Of a stretch of 18,543 bases of DNA, positions 7,264-13,015 are shown one piece after another. The stretch is taken from NCBI GenBank assembly GCA_030700195.1, contig JAUYKD010000003.1, positions 1 through 18,543 on the forward strand. The letters run 5' to 3'. A program made the translations under genes and the position numbers. How positions within the stretch are numbered: position 1 is the first letter of the stretch; the number at the start of each line of letters is the position of its first letter. The notes beneath the pieces are model-generated. The model did not search any database, was not told where the DNA came from, and saw only the letters and a program-made list of their open reading frames with translations. Source of the DNA: Candidatus Nealsoniibacteriota bacterium (GTDB taxonomy: Bacteria; Patescibacteriota; Minisyncoccia; Minisyncoccales; MHMH01).

Positions 7264-8553
7264 TTATTTAAAGGCTTTGTCAACTTCGTAAATATCTCCG
7301 GCCCCCATAATAATTATCACTTCCCTACCTTTGAGTTTTTTCTTTAAATACCCGATAATTTTATCTTTAGGAAGATAAATCGCACTTTTTTTATTGATAG
7401 ATTCAATAAGTTTCTTTGAGCTTGTTTTCTGACTGATACTTTTTTCTTCTCTCCCCGCCACATCGTAAATGTCGGTGATGATTAGCCTGTTAATCGGAGC
7501 TTTAGAAAAAACTTTAATAAAGTCATCAAACAAAGAATGGGTTCTTTGGTATTGGTGAGGTTGGAAAATGCACCATATTTTCCTTGCGGGCCACTTTTCC
7601 CTGGCGGCCGTCAAAGTTGCTTTAACCTCTGTTGGGTGGTGACCATAGTCTGAAACAATCGTTAGCTGTCCTTTTTTTCTTATTTCAAACCTTCTCCATG
7701 TCCCCTTGAATTTAGAGAGCGCCTCAAGGCTTTTTTTATCGGGTATTTTTAAGGCTCTGGCCGTTAATAAGGCGAGCAGGGCGTTTTCAATATTGTGTTT
7801 GCCGGGCACTTTTAGAATTTTTTCCAGTTGCGATTTCTCTTTTGAAAAATTAGCAAAAATGCGTCTGCCGTCAATCAAAACGCCGCTTTTAACCAAATTC
7901 CCCGCAAACTTTTTAAAGGCCTTTTTAACGTTGCTGAAATTTTTGAAATAATCCAAGTGTTCTGCCTCAACGTTGGTGATAAGGATGATATTTGGCTTAT
8001 AATTCAAAAAAGAATCTTCATATTCGCACGCCTCTATAACTAAATACTTTGATTTGCCTATGCGGCAGTTGCTATTCCCGAATTCTTTGACTTTTGTTCC
8101 TACAATGACAGTTGGATCAAATCCGGCTTTAATCAATATCAGCCCAAGCATCGAACAAGTTGTGCTTTTGCCATGCGTGCCGGATACGGCAATTGTAAAA
8201 TGGTCTTTGGCAAGCTTTGCCAAAGCTTCGGGATAACTTATGGTTGAGGCTCGGTTTTGACCAACTAATTCGGGATTATCTGGTTTAACGGCCGGGCTGT
8301 AAATAATTAAGTTGACTTTTTTGGGTACGTTGTTTTTTGTCTGTTGGCCGATGAATATTTTAGCTCCCATTTTCTCCAGAGTCTCGGTAATTTCAGAGGA
8401 AGTCAAATCCGACCCGCTGACAACGTGGCCTTTAGCTAAATAATATTTAGCCAGAGCTGAAACGCCAATTCCTCCTATTCCGATAAAATGTATTTTTAGT
8501 TTTTGAGCCCCGTTAGAAGTTGCTTTTTTTGGTAAATGATTTTTATTAGGCAT
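7264..8553 (-). CDS. murC: UDP-N-acetylmuramate:L-alanine ligase (MurC)
   Basis: Cytoplasmic ATP-dependent ligase that adds L-Ala to UDP-MurNAc, the first peptide step. Motifs: IHFIGIGGIGVSALA nucleotide-binding loop (21-35), Mur P-loop SGTHGKSTT (124-132), EACEYEDSFL (174-183) then TNVEAEHLDYF, WRRFEIRKKG, and DYGHHPTEVKATL in the C-terminal domain. At 429 residues it is shorter than E. coli MurC (491). The first 15 residues (MPNKNHLPKKATSNG) are encoded by mobile element A and are not MurC sequence. Without the element the gene would begin MPAQKLKIHFIGIGG inside thpR. The start at 8553 is the only in-frame ATG after the upstream stop and has no Shine-Dalgarno. Confidence 0.95.
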   Translation of the reverse strand: MPNKNHLPKKATSNGAQKLKIHFIGIGGIGVSALAKYYLAKGHVVSGSDLTSSEITETLEKMGAKIFIGQQTKNNVPKKVNLIIYSPAVKPDNPELVGQNRASTISYPEALAKLAKDHFTIAVSGTHGKSTTCSMLGLILIKAGFDPTVIVGTKVKEFGNSNCRIGKSKYLVIEACEYEDSFLNYKPNIILITNVEAEHLDYFKNFSNVKKAFKKFAGNLVKSGVLIDGRRIFANFSKEKSQLEKILKVPGKHNIENALLALLTARALKIPDKKSLEALSKFKGTWRRFEIRKKGQLTIVSDYGHHPTEVKATLTAAREKWPARKIWCIFQPHQYQRTHSLFDDFIKVFSKAPINRLIITDIYDVAGREEKSISQKTSSKKLIESINKKSAIYLPKDKIIGYLKKKLKGREVIIIMGAGDIYEVDKAFK

Positions 8554-8635
8554 AGCTGGTTTTAATTAATACGTTCTAAATTTATCAAATAAAAATTTTT
8601 GATAGAAAATTTTTATTATAAAACTTCTAACGGGG
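8508..8635 (-). mobile_element. MITE-like element, copy A (128 bp)
   Basis: Perfect 14-bp terminal inverted repeats, CCCCGTTAGAAGTT (8508-8521) and AACTTCTAACGGGG (8622-8635), are flanked by the direct repeat TGAG (8504-8507 and 8636-8639). The internal AT hairpin (AATAAAAATTTT/AAAATTTTTATT) lies near the right end, so by comparison with copies B and C it is in the opposite orientation. The left arm codes for murC residues 12-16 and the right arm for the last residues of ThpR. It encodes no protein of its own. Deleting it with one TGAG restores an overlapping thpR/murC junction. Confidence 0.88.
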
Positions 8636-9179
8636 TGAGCGGGCATGATTCCAATATCGTATACTCCGGTCCCCCTCTTTTTAAAACGCTTTCCATAACG
8701 TCAATTGAACTAACTTCAAACTCTAAAGATATCTCTTTATTAATCTCCAGCCTTTCTTCAGGCTCAATTTCTTTCCATCCAAAAGACATAATTCTTGCTA
8801 AAGTAATGTGCGGCAGTAAATCAAGTTCTTTGATTTTTTTTCCAACCACCCAAACCATTCGCGGAGTCCCATTTTGGGACGAACGCGAAAATGAGCGTAA
8901 AGAGCTCATTTTTTTCGGAGGCATCTTATTGAGAGGGCCGTAGCATATTTTATTTAAGATCACAGAAAACTGTTTATATTTTGAGGCCAGTTCTCTTACC
9001 CGTTGGCAAGTCTCCCAAACTTCATCATCAGAAAGATATCCTAAAAACTCCAACGTTATATGGAGATTATCTTTTTTAGTCCATCTAGCCGGCAATTCAT
9101 GCCATTTTTCCTGGTAGGCAGAAAGTTCTTTTTTGATGTTTTCTGGCAGGTTGATGGCCACAAAAATTCTACGCTTCAT
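8616..9179 (-). CDS. thpR: RNA 2',3'-cyclic phosphodiesterase (ThpR/LigT, 2H family)
   Basis: 2H phosphoesterase that opens RNA 2',3'-cyclic phosphates and acts in tRNA/RNA repair. Both HxTL catalytic motifs are present: HITLEFLG (40-47) and HITLARI (124-130), with RRIFVAINLP at the start. The spacing of the histidines (84) is normal, but its make-up is not: residues 88-105 (Lys/Ser/Arg-rich) are encoded by a hairpin repeat, and the stretch between PRMVWVVG and PHITL is much shorter than usual. The C-terminal TPLEVL comes from mobile element A; the ancestral end was SCPLKN. Activity is probable since the motifs remain, though the altered middle deserves checking. Confidence 0.88.
   Translation of the reverse strand: MKRRIFVAINLPENIKKELSAYQEKWHELPARWTKKDNLHITLEFLGYLSDDEVWETCQRVRELASKYKQFSVILNKICYGPLNKMPPKKMSSLRSFSRSSQNGTPRMVWVVGKKIKELDLLPHITLARIMSFGWKEIEPEERLEINKEISLEFEVSSIDVMESVLKRGGPEYTILESCPLTPLEVL
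8881..8915. repeat. in-frame hairpin repeat inside thpR
   Basis: AATGAGC (8890-8896) and GCTCATT (8904-8910) form a 7-bp stem around GTAAAGA. The leading GAACGCGAAAATGA resembles the CGAAGATGA prefix of the intergenic hairpin family. It encodes low-complexity residues around 90-99, between conserved segments. Confidence 0.45.
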
Positions 9180-9488
9180 AAACCAAGATTTTATCTATTA
9201 GTTCGATGAAATAAATTTCATCTCTCGCTCAATTTATATTTATTTCTCGAATGCGAAATGAAATAAATATTTCATTGAGCAATCGCAGGTGAAGATGAAT
9301 CTTTTGATTCATCGCCTTTCTTGAATATTATCATAAATTAAGTTAAAATTGAAGAGCGAGTCCCGCTAAGCGGGACGAAGCTGAAGATGAAGACAAACAC
9401 CCAAGTTCTGCAATTGCAGAATATCGGGTTATAGATGAGAGCAAAGCTCTCATCGTACCCGAAGGGGTAAACTTCATCGCCTTCCTCA
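9180..9488. repeat. gene-free divergent region filled with hairpin repeats
   Basis: Lies between thpR (minus) and the 151-residue gene (plus). It contains GATGAAAT/ATTTCATC (9205-9222), a long AT palindrome bounded by GCTCAAT (9228-9234) and ATTGAGC (9274-9280), and GATGAATC/GATTCATC (9294-9313, followed by GCC). A nested structure at 9356-9480 is listed separately. I see no convincing promoter for either divergent gene. Confidence 0.65.
9356..9480 (+). repeat. nested multi-hairpin repeat
   Basis: In order: GTCCCGC/GCGGGAC hairpin (9360-9366, 9370-9376), then GATGAAG (9386-9392) pairing at long range with CTTCATC (9472-9478, followed by GCC). That loop encloses the palindrome TTCTGCAATTGCAGAA (9406-9421) and CGGGT/ACCCG (9425-9429, 9457-9461). 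The latter encloses GATGAGAGC/GCTCTCATC (9434-9442, 9446-9454). One copy of the GATGA family thus appears inserted inside another. Confidence 0.6.
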
Positions 9489-9944
9489 ATGAAAAAAACT
9501 AAGAAGAAAAAAACTAAAAAAGCGATCCGGAAAGAAACCGACATTCAAGAAATAGTTAACCATTATTTTTACAGTAAGGGGCTGAATTTAGAGCAAATAA
9601 AGAAAGATGCCAAAAAAAAGAAAATAATCTATTCAAGATTCACCAGGCCAGCCAAGCAGCTGCTGACTCTGGCCGGCTCCGTTGAAAAAGCGAAAGAAGC
9701 CATTGATAAAGTAGCTCAATGGGCAAGTTCAAGAAATTTAGATTACGCTATTGAAACTGTTTTTAAAAAATGGCTGGAATTAGACAGATTAAAGCCCAAA
9801 GAAATAGTCAAAAAACCGTACTACAAGAATAACCCGATGATTTGGTCAGAATCCAAGAGAAAGTGGTATGTTATAGATGAGTATGGTGATTGGCTCGAGT
9901 TTGCCGAAAAAGAAACAGAGATAGAGTGGAAAATTATAAAATAA
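9489..9944 (+). CDS. conserved-looking hypothetical protein
   Basis: A 151-residue soluble protein that I cannot assign to a family. The N-terminus is very basic (KKTKKKKTKK, residues 2-11). A helical middle follows (IYSRFTRPAKQLLTLAGSVE, 46-65), and a Trp/Tyr-rich C-terminus includes PMIWSESKRKWYVIDEYGDW near 116-135, which looks like a compact beta fold. No signal peptide or membrane segment. It precedes efp with 62 nt of hairpin-rich spacer. Composition and codon use look like the neighbours and support a real gene. The basic tail could bind nucleic acid, but that is speculation. Confidence 0.65.
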   Translation: MKKTKKKKTKKAIRKETDIQEIVNHYFYSKGLNLEQIKKDAKKKKIIYSRFTRPAKQLLTLAGSVEKAKEAIDKVAQWASSRNLDYAIETVFKKWLELDRLKPKEIVKKPYYKNNPMIWSESKRKWYVIDEYGDWLEFAEKETEIEWKIIK

Positions 9945-9946
9945 TC

Positions 9947-9997
9947 AATGAAAAATAAATTTTTCATTTCTAACTTCGTTCCGCTCTGCGGGACTCG
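9947..9997 (-). repeat. inverted copy of the two-hairpin repeat upstream of efp
   Basis: AATGAAAAAT (9947-9956) and ATTTTTCATT (9959-9968) form a 10-bp stem, and GTTCCGC/GCGGGAC (9978-9984, 9988-9994) form a second. Read on minus the order is CGAGTCCCGC-hairpin-CGAAG-ATGA-hairpin, matching 9357-9392 on plus. The two copies therefore flank the 151-residue gene in opposite orientation. Confidence 0.55.
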
Positions 9998-10006
9998 TTT
10001 AACAAT

Positions 10007-10570
10007 ATGTTGGCGCATAACGAACTAAAAAAAGGATCAAAAATTATCTTAGACGGACAGCCCTACGAAATATTGGATTTAAACCTGATGAAAAAAGCTC
10101 AAAGAAGAGTGGTCATCCAAACCAAATTAAGGAATTTGATTACCAATAATGTTCTTGATAGGAATTTTCACCAGGGCGATGTTTTTGAGGAGGCGGAGAT
10201 GATAAAACTTAATGTTAAATTCCTTTATTGCCATAAGGAGCGCTGTTTTTTCTCTGAAGAAACCGAACCCTCAAAAAGATTTGACTTAGACATAGAGCAA
10301 ATAGGTTCTCAAGCCAAATTCCTTAAAGCGAATCAAATTATCGAGGCAATGATTTTTAATGAAAAAGTGATTAATGTTGCTTTGCCGATTAAGGTAAAAT
10401 TAAAGATTACAGAAGCTCCGCCCGGAGTCAAAGGAGATAGGGCTCAAGGCGGCAATAAGACGGTTGTCTTGGAAACCGGAGCCAAAGTAGCCGTTCCCCT
10501 ATTTATAAAGCAGGGAGATATTATTGAAATTAACACCGAAACCGGAGAATACGTAAAAAGAGCAGAATAA
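10007..10570 (+). CDS. efp: elongation factor P
   Basis: Translation factor that binds between ribosomal P and E sites and relieves stalling at polyproline. Three-domain EF-P layout at the normal length (187): N-terminal KOW-like domain (1-65), then two OB domains, with family stretches DGQPYEILDLNL (16-27), TKLRNLITNNVLDRNF (39-54) and the C-terminal APPGVKGDRAQGGNKTVVLE (near 143-162), close to the EF-P signature. The domain I loop that normally reads KPGKG is KKAQR; by gap-free alignment with E. coli EF-P the modified Lys34 position is Gln32, followed by Arg33-Arg34. Upstream is a hairpin repeat and no clear Shine-Dalgarno. The stop is 1 nt before the TATG where mobile element B inserted. 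Confidence 0.93.
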   Translation: MLAHNELKKGSKIILDGQPYEILDLNLMKKAQRRVVIQTKLRNLITNNVLDRNFHQGDVFEEAEMIKLNVKFLYCHKERCFFSEETEPSKRFDLDIEQIGSQAKFLKANQIIEAMIFNEKVINVALPIKVKLKITEAPPGVKGDRAQGGNKTVVLETGAKVAVPLFIKQGDIIEINTETGEYVKRAE

Positions 10571-10574
10571 TATG

Positions 10575-10706
10575 CCCCGTTAGAAGTCCTAGCCAGAAAA
10601 AATTAATTCAAATTTTTTCTGCAAGGCGCTAACAGGGGTAATAGCAATTAACCGTCTATCTTCTTGATAAGTAGTTAATATCTAAGACGACAGACTTCTA
10701 ACGGGG
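10575..10706 (+). mobile_element. MITE-like element, copy B (132 bp)
   Basis: Perfect 14-bp inverted repeats, CCCCGTTAGAAGTC (10575-10588) and GACTTCTAACGGGG (10693-10706), with flanking direct repeat TATG (10571-10574 and 10707-10710). An internal hairpin CAGAAAAAATT/AATTTTTTCTG (10594-10604, 10611-10621) follows the left arm. It lies exactly between efp and the next gene. The right TATG supplies that gene's ATG, while the left copy now reads ATG CCC CGT TAG. Confidence 0.88.
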
Positions 10707-10707
10707 T

Positions 10708-11850
10708 ATGCAAGCGTTTGAACTTTATTTCAATCCAAAAAACAAAGAAACTCTGTTCTTAAAGAGCTTTATTTATGAACCCGAGAACGTTTATGAAAAA
10801 AGGCTCGGCAATTTATATATGGTCGGAGAATTGGCTCAAGCTATGCCTCAAAACGCCCATTTTTTAGATAACTTAGCTTCGTTGGTTAAAAAAGAGTATT
10901 ACTCGTCCGGCCTGAAGAAGTCTTGTGAAGAGAGCTTGCGGGAGGCGCTTAAAATTGGCAATGATTTTTTGAATAAAGAATCAAAAAAGGGAAACGTCGG
11001 ATGGCTGGGCAATTTGAATTTCGCTGTTTTAAATTACAAAGAGCCGGTGCTGAACTTTGCTAAATCAGGCAATATGAAAATCCTTTTGGCCAGGAATGGA
11101 GAATTAGTGGATTTAAGCCAGAGCTTGGAAGAGGATTTACCCAATCCCGACCCTTTGAAAATATTTGGCAGTATGGCGGCCGGCAAGCTATCTGAAGACG
11201 ATAAAATAATTGTTATTAATAATGATATTTTTTCCTGCTTTAGCAAAATAAAAGGTTTTTTAAAAGAACTTTATAGGTTTTTAGAAGAAAAAGATATAAA
11301 ACAGCTCATAAAAACAAATAAAGAGGCATTAGCCGGAGTTTTCGGTGTTTGTCTTTTTTTAACAGCCGTTAAAAAACAAGGCAGAAAACAGACGGTCAGT
11401 TTAAAAAACGAACTGCCGGTTTTTTCTTTTTCCAGAGTTTTTATCAAGCCCGTTAAGAAGGTCTGGAAGCGTCCGAAAATTAATCTTCCTTCTTTTAAAA
11501 TAAACTTACCCAAAATTCAAAAGCCGGCCTTTTTTAAAATTAAACTGGCATCTATAAAAAAACAAACCATTCTAGTCGTCATTCTTTTTGCGCTTTTAAT
11601 CGGGTTCTTTTTATTGTTTCAGGGAGAGAAAAAGAAAGAAATAAAAGAAGCAGAGCAAATAATAGCTGAAGCGAAAGAAAAAGCGATAATGGCCGAGAGT
11701 TTTTTAGTCCTTAAAGAAAAAGACAAGGCAAAGACGCTTTTTGAAGAGGCTTTAACTGAGATAGCTCCTCTAACAAAAAGAGGCCGTCCCCTAAGAGAGG
11801 AAGCCCTCCTTTTGCAAAGCTCCATTGAACAGGAACTTTTGAAACAGTAG
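10708..11850 (+). CDS. membrane protein with possible PP2C-like domain
   Basis: A 380-residue protein of unknown function. Residues 1-225 form a soluble region in which GNLNFAVLNYKEPVLNFAKS (101-120), a strand-turn-strand GNMKILLARNGELVDLS (121-137) and KLSEDDKIIVINNDIF (160-175) recall PPM/PP2C phosphatases. The catalytic aspartates of the N-terminal strands are not evident, so it may be a pseudophosphatase. A basic linker (226-285, many Lys/Pro) leads to one transmembrane helix (about 286-305) and a charged helical tail (307-380), rich in Glu/Lys/Ala, that could be coiled coil or TPR-like. Its ATG is part of the target duplication of mobile element B. It was originally 1 nt after efp, so it was translationally linked to efp. 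The PP2C similarity is tentative. Confidence 0.7.
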   Translation: MQAFELYFNPKNKETLFLKSFIYEPENVYEKRLGNLYMVGELAQAMPQNAHFLDNLASLVKKEYYSSGLKKSCEESLREALKIGNDFLNKESKKGNVGWLGNLNFAVLNYKEPVLNFAKSGNMKILLARNGELVDLSQSLEEDLPNPDPLKIFGSMAAGKLSEDDKIIVINNDIFSCFSKIKGFLKELYRFLEEKDIKQLIKTNKEALAGVFGVCLFLTAVKKQGRKQTVSLKNELPVFSFSRVFIKPVKKVWKRPKINLPSFKINLPKIQKPAFFKIKLASIKKQTILVVILFALLIGFFLLFQGEKKKEIKEAEQIIAEAKEKAIMAESFLVLKEKDKAKTLFEEALTEIAPLTKRGRPLREEALLLQSSIEQELLKQ

Positions 11851-11864
11851 CTTTATTTTAATTG

Positions 11865-11917
11865 CCGAGCGAGGCGAAACCGAGCGAAGGCGAAGATGAG
11901 AAAAAATTCTCATCGAC
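11865..11917 (+). repeat. GATGA/TCATC hairpin repeat with GAGCGAGGCGAA prefix
   Basis: GATGAGAA (11895-11902) and TTCTCATC (11907-11914) form an 8-bp stem, followed by GAC. The prefix at 11865-11894 nearly matches 25-54. It fills the gap between two convergent genes, right after the rplL stop on minus. No T-run follows on either strand. Confidence 0.7.
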
Positions 11918-11918
11918 T

Positions 11919-12329
11919 CTACTTTAATTCCACTTTTGCGCCAGCCGCTTCGAATTTCTTTTTAATTTCTTCTGCTTCCTCTTTCTTAACGTTCTCCTTG
12001 AGCATTTGAGGAGATGAGGCAGCAGCGTCAACTAAATCTTTGGCTTCTTTCAATCCTTTAGCGGTAATGTCTCTGACGGCTTTAATGACGTCTATTTTTT
12101 TGGCTCCAACTTCCTTCAATTCAATATTGAAAGAACTTTTTTCTTCCTTGTCCGCCGTAGCTTCAGCGGAGGCGGGAGAAGCCATTACCGGAGCTTGAGC
12201 AGAAACGCCAAATTTCTCTTCCAGCACTTTAACCAATTCAGCTAAATCCAAAACCGAGAGTTTCTCAATATCCTCCACTATTTTCTTTAGTTTTTCCGGA
12301 ATTTTAAGTTCCTTTTTTTCTTCTGTCAT
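11919..12329 (-). CDS. rplL: 50S ribosomal protein L7/L12
   Basis: Stalk protein that forms dimers on L10 and recruits translation GTPases. The N-terminal dimerisation domain (residues 12-45, including VLDLAELVKVLEEKFGVSA), a hinge, and the C-terminal domain (67-136, FNIELKEVGAKKIDVIKAVR, then GLKEAKDLVD and AAGAKVELK) are all present. At 136 residues it exceeds the usual 120-125. The hinge contains SPASAEATADKEE (51-63), encoded by a GC-rich palindrome, a likely in-frame insertion at a tolerant site. It lies 8 nt after rplJ, the standard operon order. Confidence 0.96.
   Translation of the reverse strand: MTEEKKELKIPEKLKKIVEDIEKLSVLDLAELVKVLEEKFGVSAQAPVMASPASAEATADKEEKSSFNIELKEVGAKKIDVIKAVRDITAKGLKEAKDLVDAAASSPQMLKENVKKEEAEEIKKKFEAAGAKVELK
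12148..12176. repeat. in-frame GC-rich palindrome in rplL hinge
   Basis: TCCGC (12151-12155) pairs with GCGGA (12166-12170), or CCGCC with GGCGG (12171-12175). On the minus strand it ends CGGCGGACAAG, the same end as the murL 3' palindrome at 1452-1462. It encodes Ala/Glu-rich hinge residues. Confidence 0.55.
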
Positions 12330-12337
12330 ATGTTTAT

Positions 12338-12853
12338 TTATTTTTTACTTATTGCGCTTAATGCGTAGATCAGACCTTTAATATTTCCTTGTAAAACATT
12401 AACTAAACCTGAAAGCGGAGAGGCAATACTGCCGACCAATCTGCCTAAAAGCTCGTCTTTACCCGGTAATTGTCCCAAAGTAAGAGCTTTTTCTTCTCCT
12501 AAGGCATTTTGACCGATGATTCCTCCTAGTATCTTTAAATTCTCGTGTTCTTTAGAAAAATCGTAAAGGGTTTTAAAAGGCAGTATTTCATCTTTATACC
12601 CAAAGCCCAAGGCAATTTCTCCGTTAAGCTTTTTTACGTCGACCCCGAACTTTTTTTCTTGGAAAATCTTGGCAATCAATGTCTTTTTGGCAACCTTCAG
12701 CTCGCAGTCATTTTTCTTCATTTCTTTTCTTAAACTGGCCAAATCTTTAACTTTCAATCCCGTAATCGCAGCAAAAACCATGGCTTTTTGCCTTTCGATT
12801 TTATCCTTCAAATCGCTGATGATATTCTGTTTTTGCGTTTTAGTTAAAGCCAT
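12338..12853 (-). CDS. rplJ: 50S ribosomal protein L10
   Basis: Stalk base protein that binds 23S rRNA and carries L7/L12 dimers; in many bacteria it represses its own operon. Family features: MALTKTQKQNIISDLKDKI start, GLKVKDLASLRKEMKKND (32-49), KVAKKTLIAKI (53-63), and a C-terminal helix for L12 binding (ASPLSGLVNVLQGNIKGLIYALSAI, about 144-168). Length 171 is normal. The ATG is the left target copy (CATA on plus) of mobile element C, so its 5' untranslated region now ends with element sequence (TTTCTAACGGGATATG) and lacks a Shine-Dalgarno. Confidence 0.96.
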   Translation of the reverse strand: MALTKTQKQNIISDLKDKIERQKAMVFAAITGLKVKDLASLRKEMKKNDCELKVAKKTLIAKIFQEKKFGVDVKKLNGEIALGFGYKDEILPFKTLYDFSKEHENLKILGGIIGQNALGEEKALTLGQLPGKDELLGRLVGSIASPLSGLVNVLQGNIKGLIYALSAISKK

Positions 12854-12854
12854 A

Positions 12855-12987
12855 TCCCGTTAGAAACCAGAGGCAAAAATAATTTAATGTTTAAATTATT
12901 TTTTGCGTATTCTGGTTAAGGTTATGTTTGTTTATTATCCCTTGGATTGATAATAATATCGTGCCCCGTAATTAGTTTCTAACGGGG
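12855..12987 (+). mobile_element. MITE-like element, copy C (133 bp)
   Basis: CCCGTTAGAAAC (12856-12867) and GTTTCTAACGGG (12975-12986) form 12-bp inverted repeats, with the outer base pair reduced to T-G. Flanking direct repeat CATA at 12851-12854 and 12988-12991. The AT hairpin near the left end matches copy B in position. The left CATA contains the rplJ start codon on minus. An internal CCCCGT (12964-12969) can also pair with ACGGGG of the right arm, giving an alternative fold. Confidence 0.85.
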
Positions 12988-12990
12988 CAT

Positions 12991-13015
12991 AAAAAAACTG
13001 TGGTTTTATCCACAG
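12991..13015 (-). terminator. terminator/attenuator in the rplJ leader
   Basis: Minus-strand CTGTGG (13015-13010), loop ATAAAA, CCACAG (13003-12998), then seven T. This is an ideal rho-independent terminator. It lies within the leader, between the promoter candidate and rplJ; before element C inserted, its U-tract would have abutted the rplJ ATG directly. That suggests attenuation control. Confidence 0.7.

Noticed and set aside
9338..9544. Open frame on minus (68 codons) in the repeat-rich gap
   Set aside because: It runs through the hairpin repeats and into the 5' end of the 151-residue gene on the other strand; its Phe/Val-rich N-terminal part comes from the antisense of a Lys-rich sequence.
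25..11917. CRISPR array from the repeated GAGCGAGGCGAA segments
   Set aside because: Copies are thousands of bases apart, not regularly spaced, and there are no cas genes.
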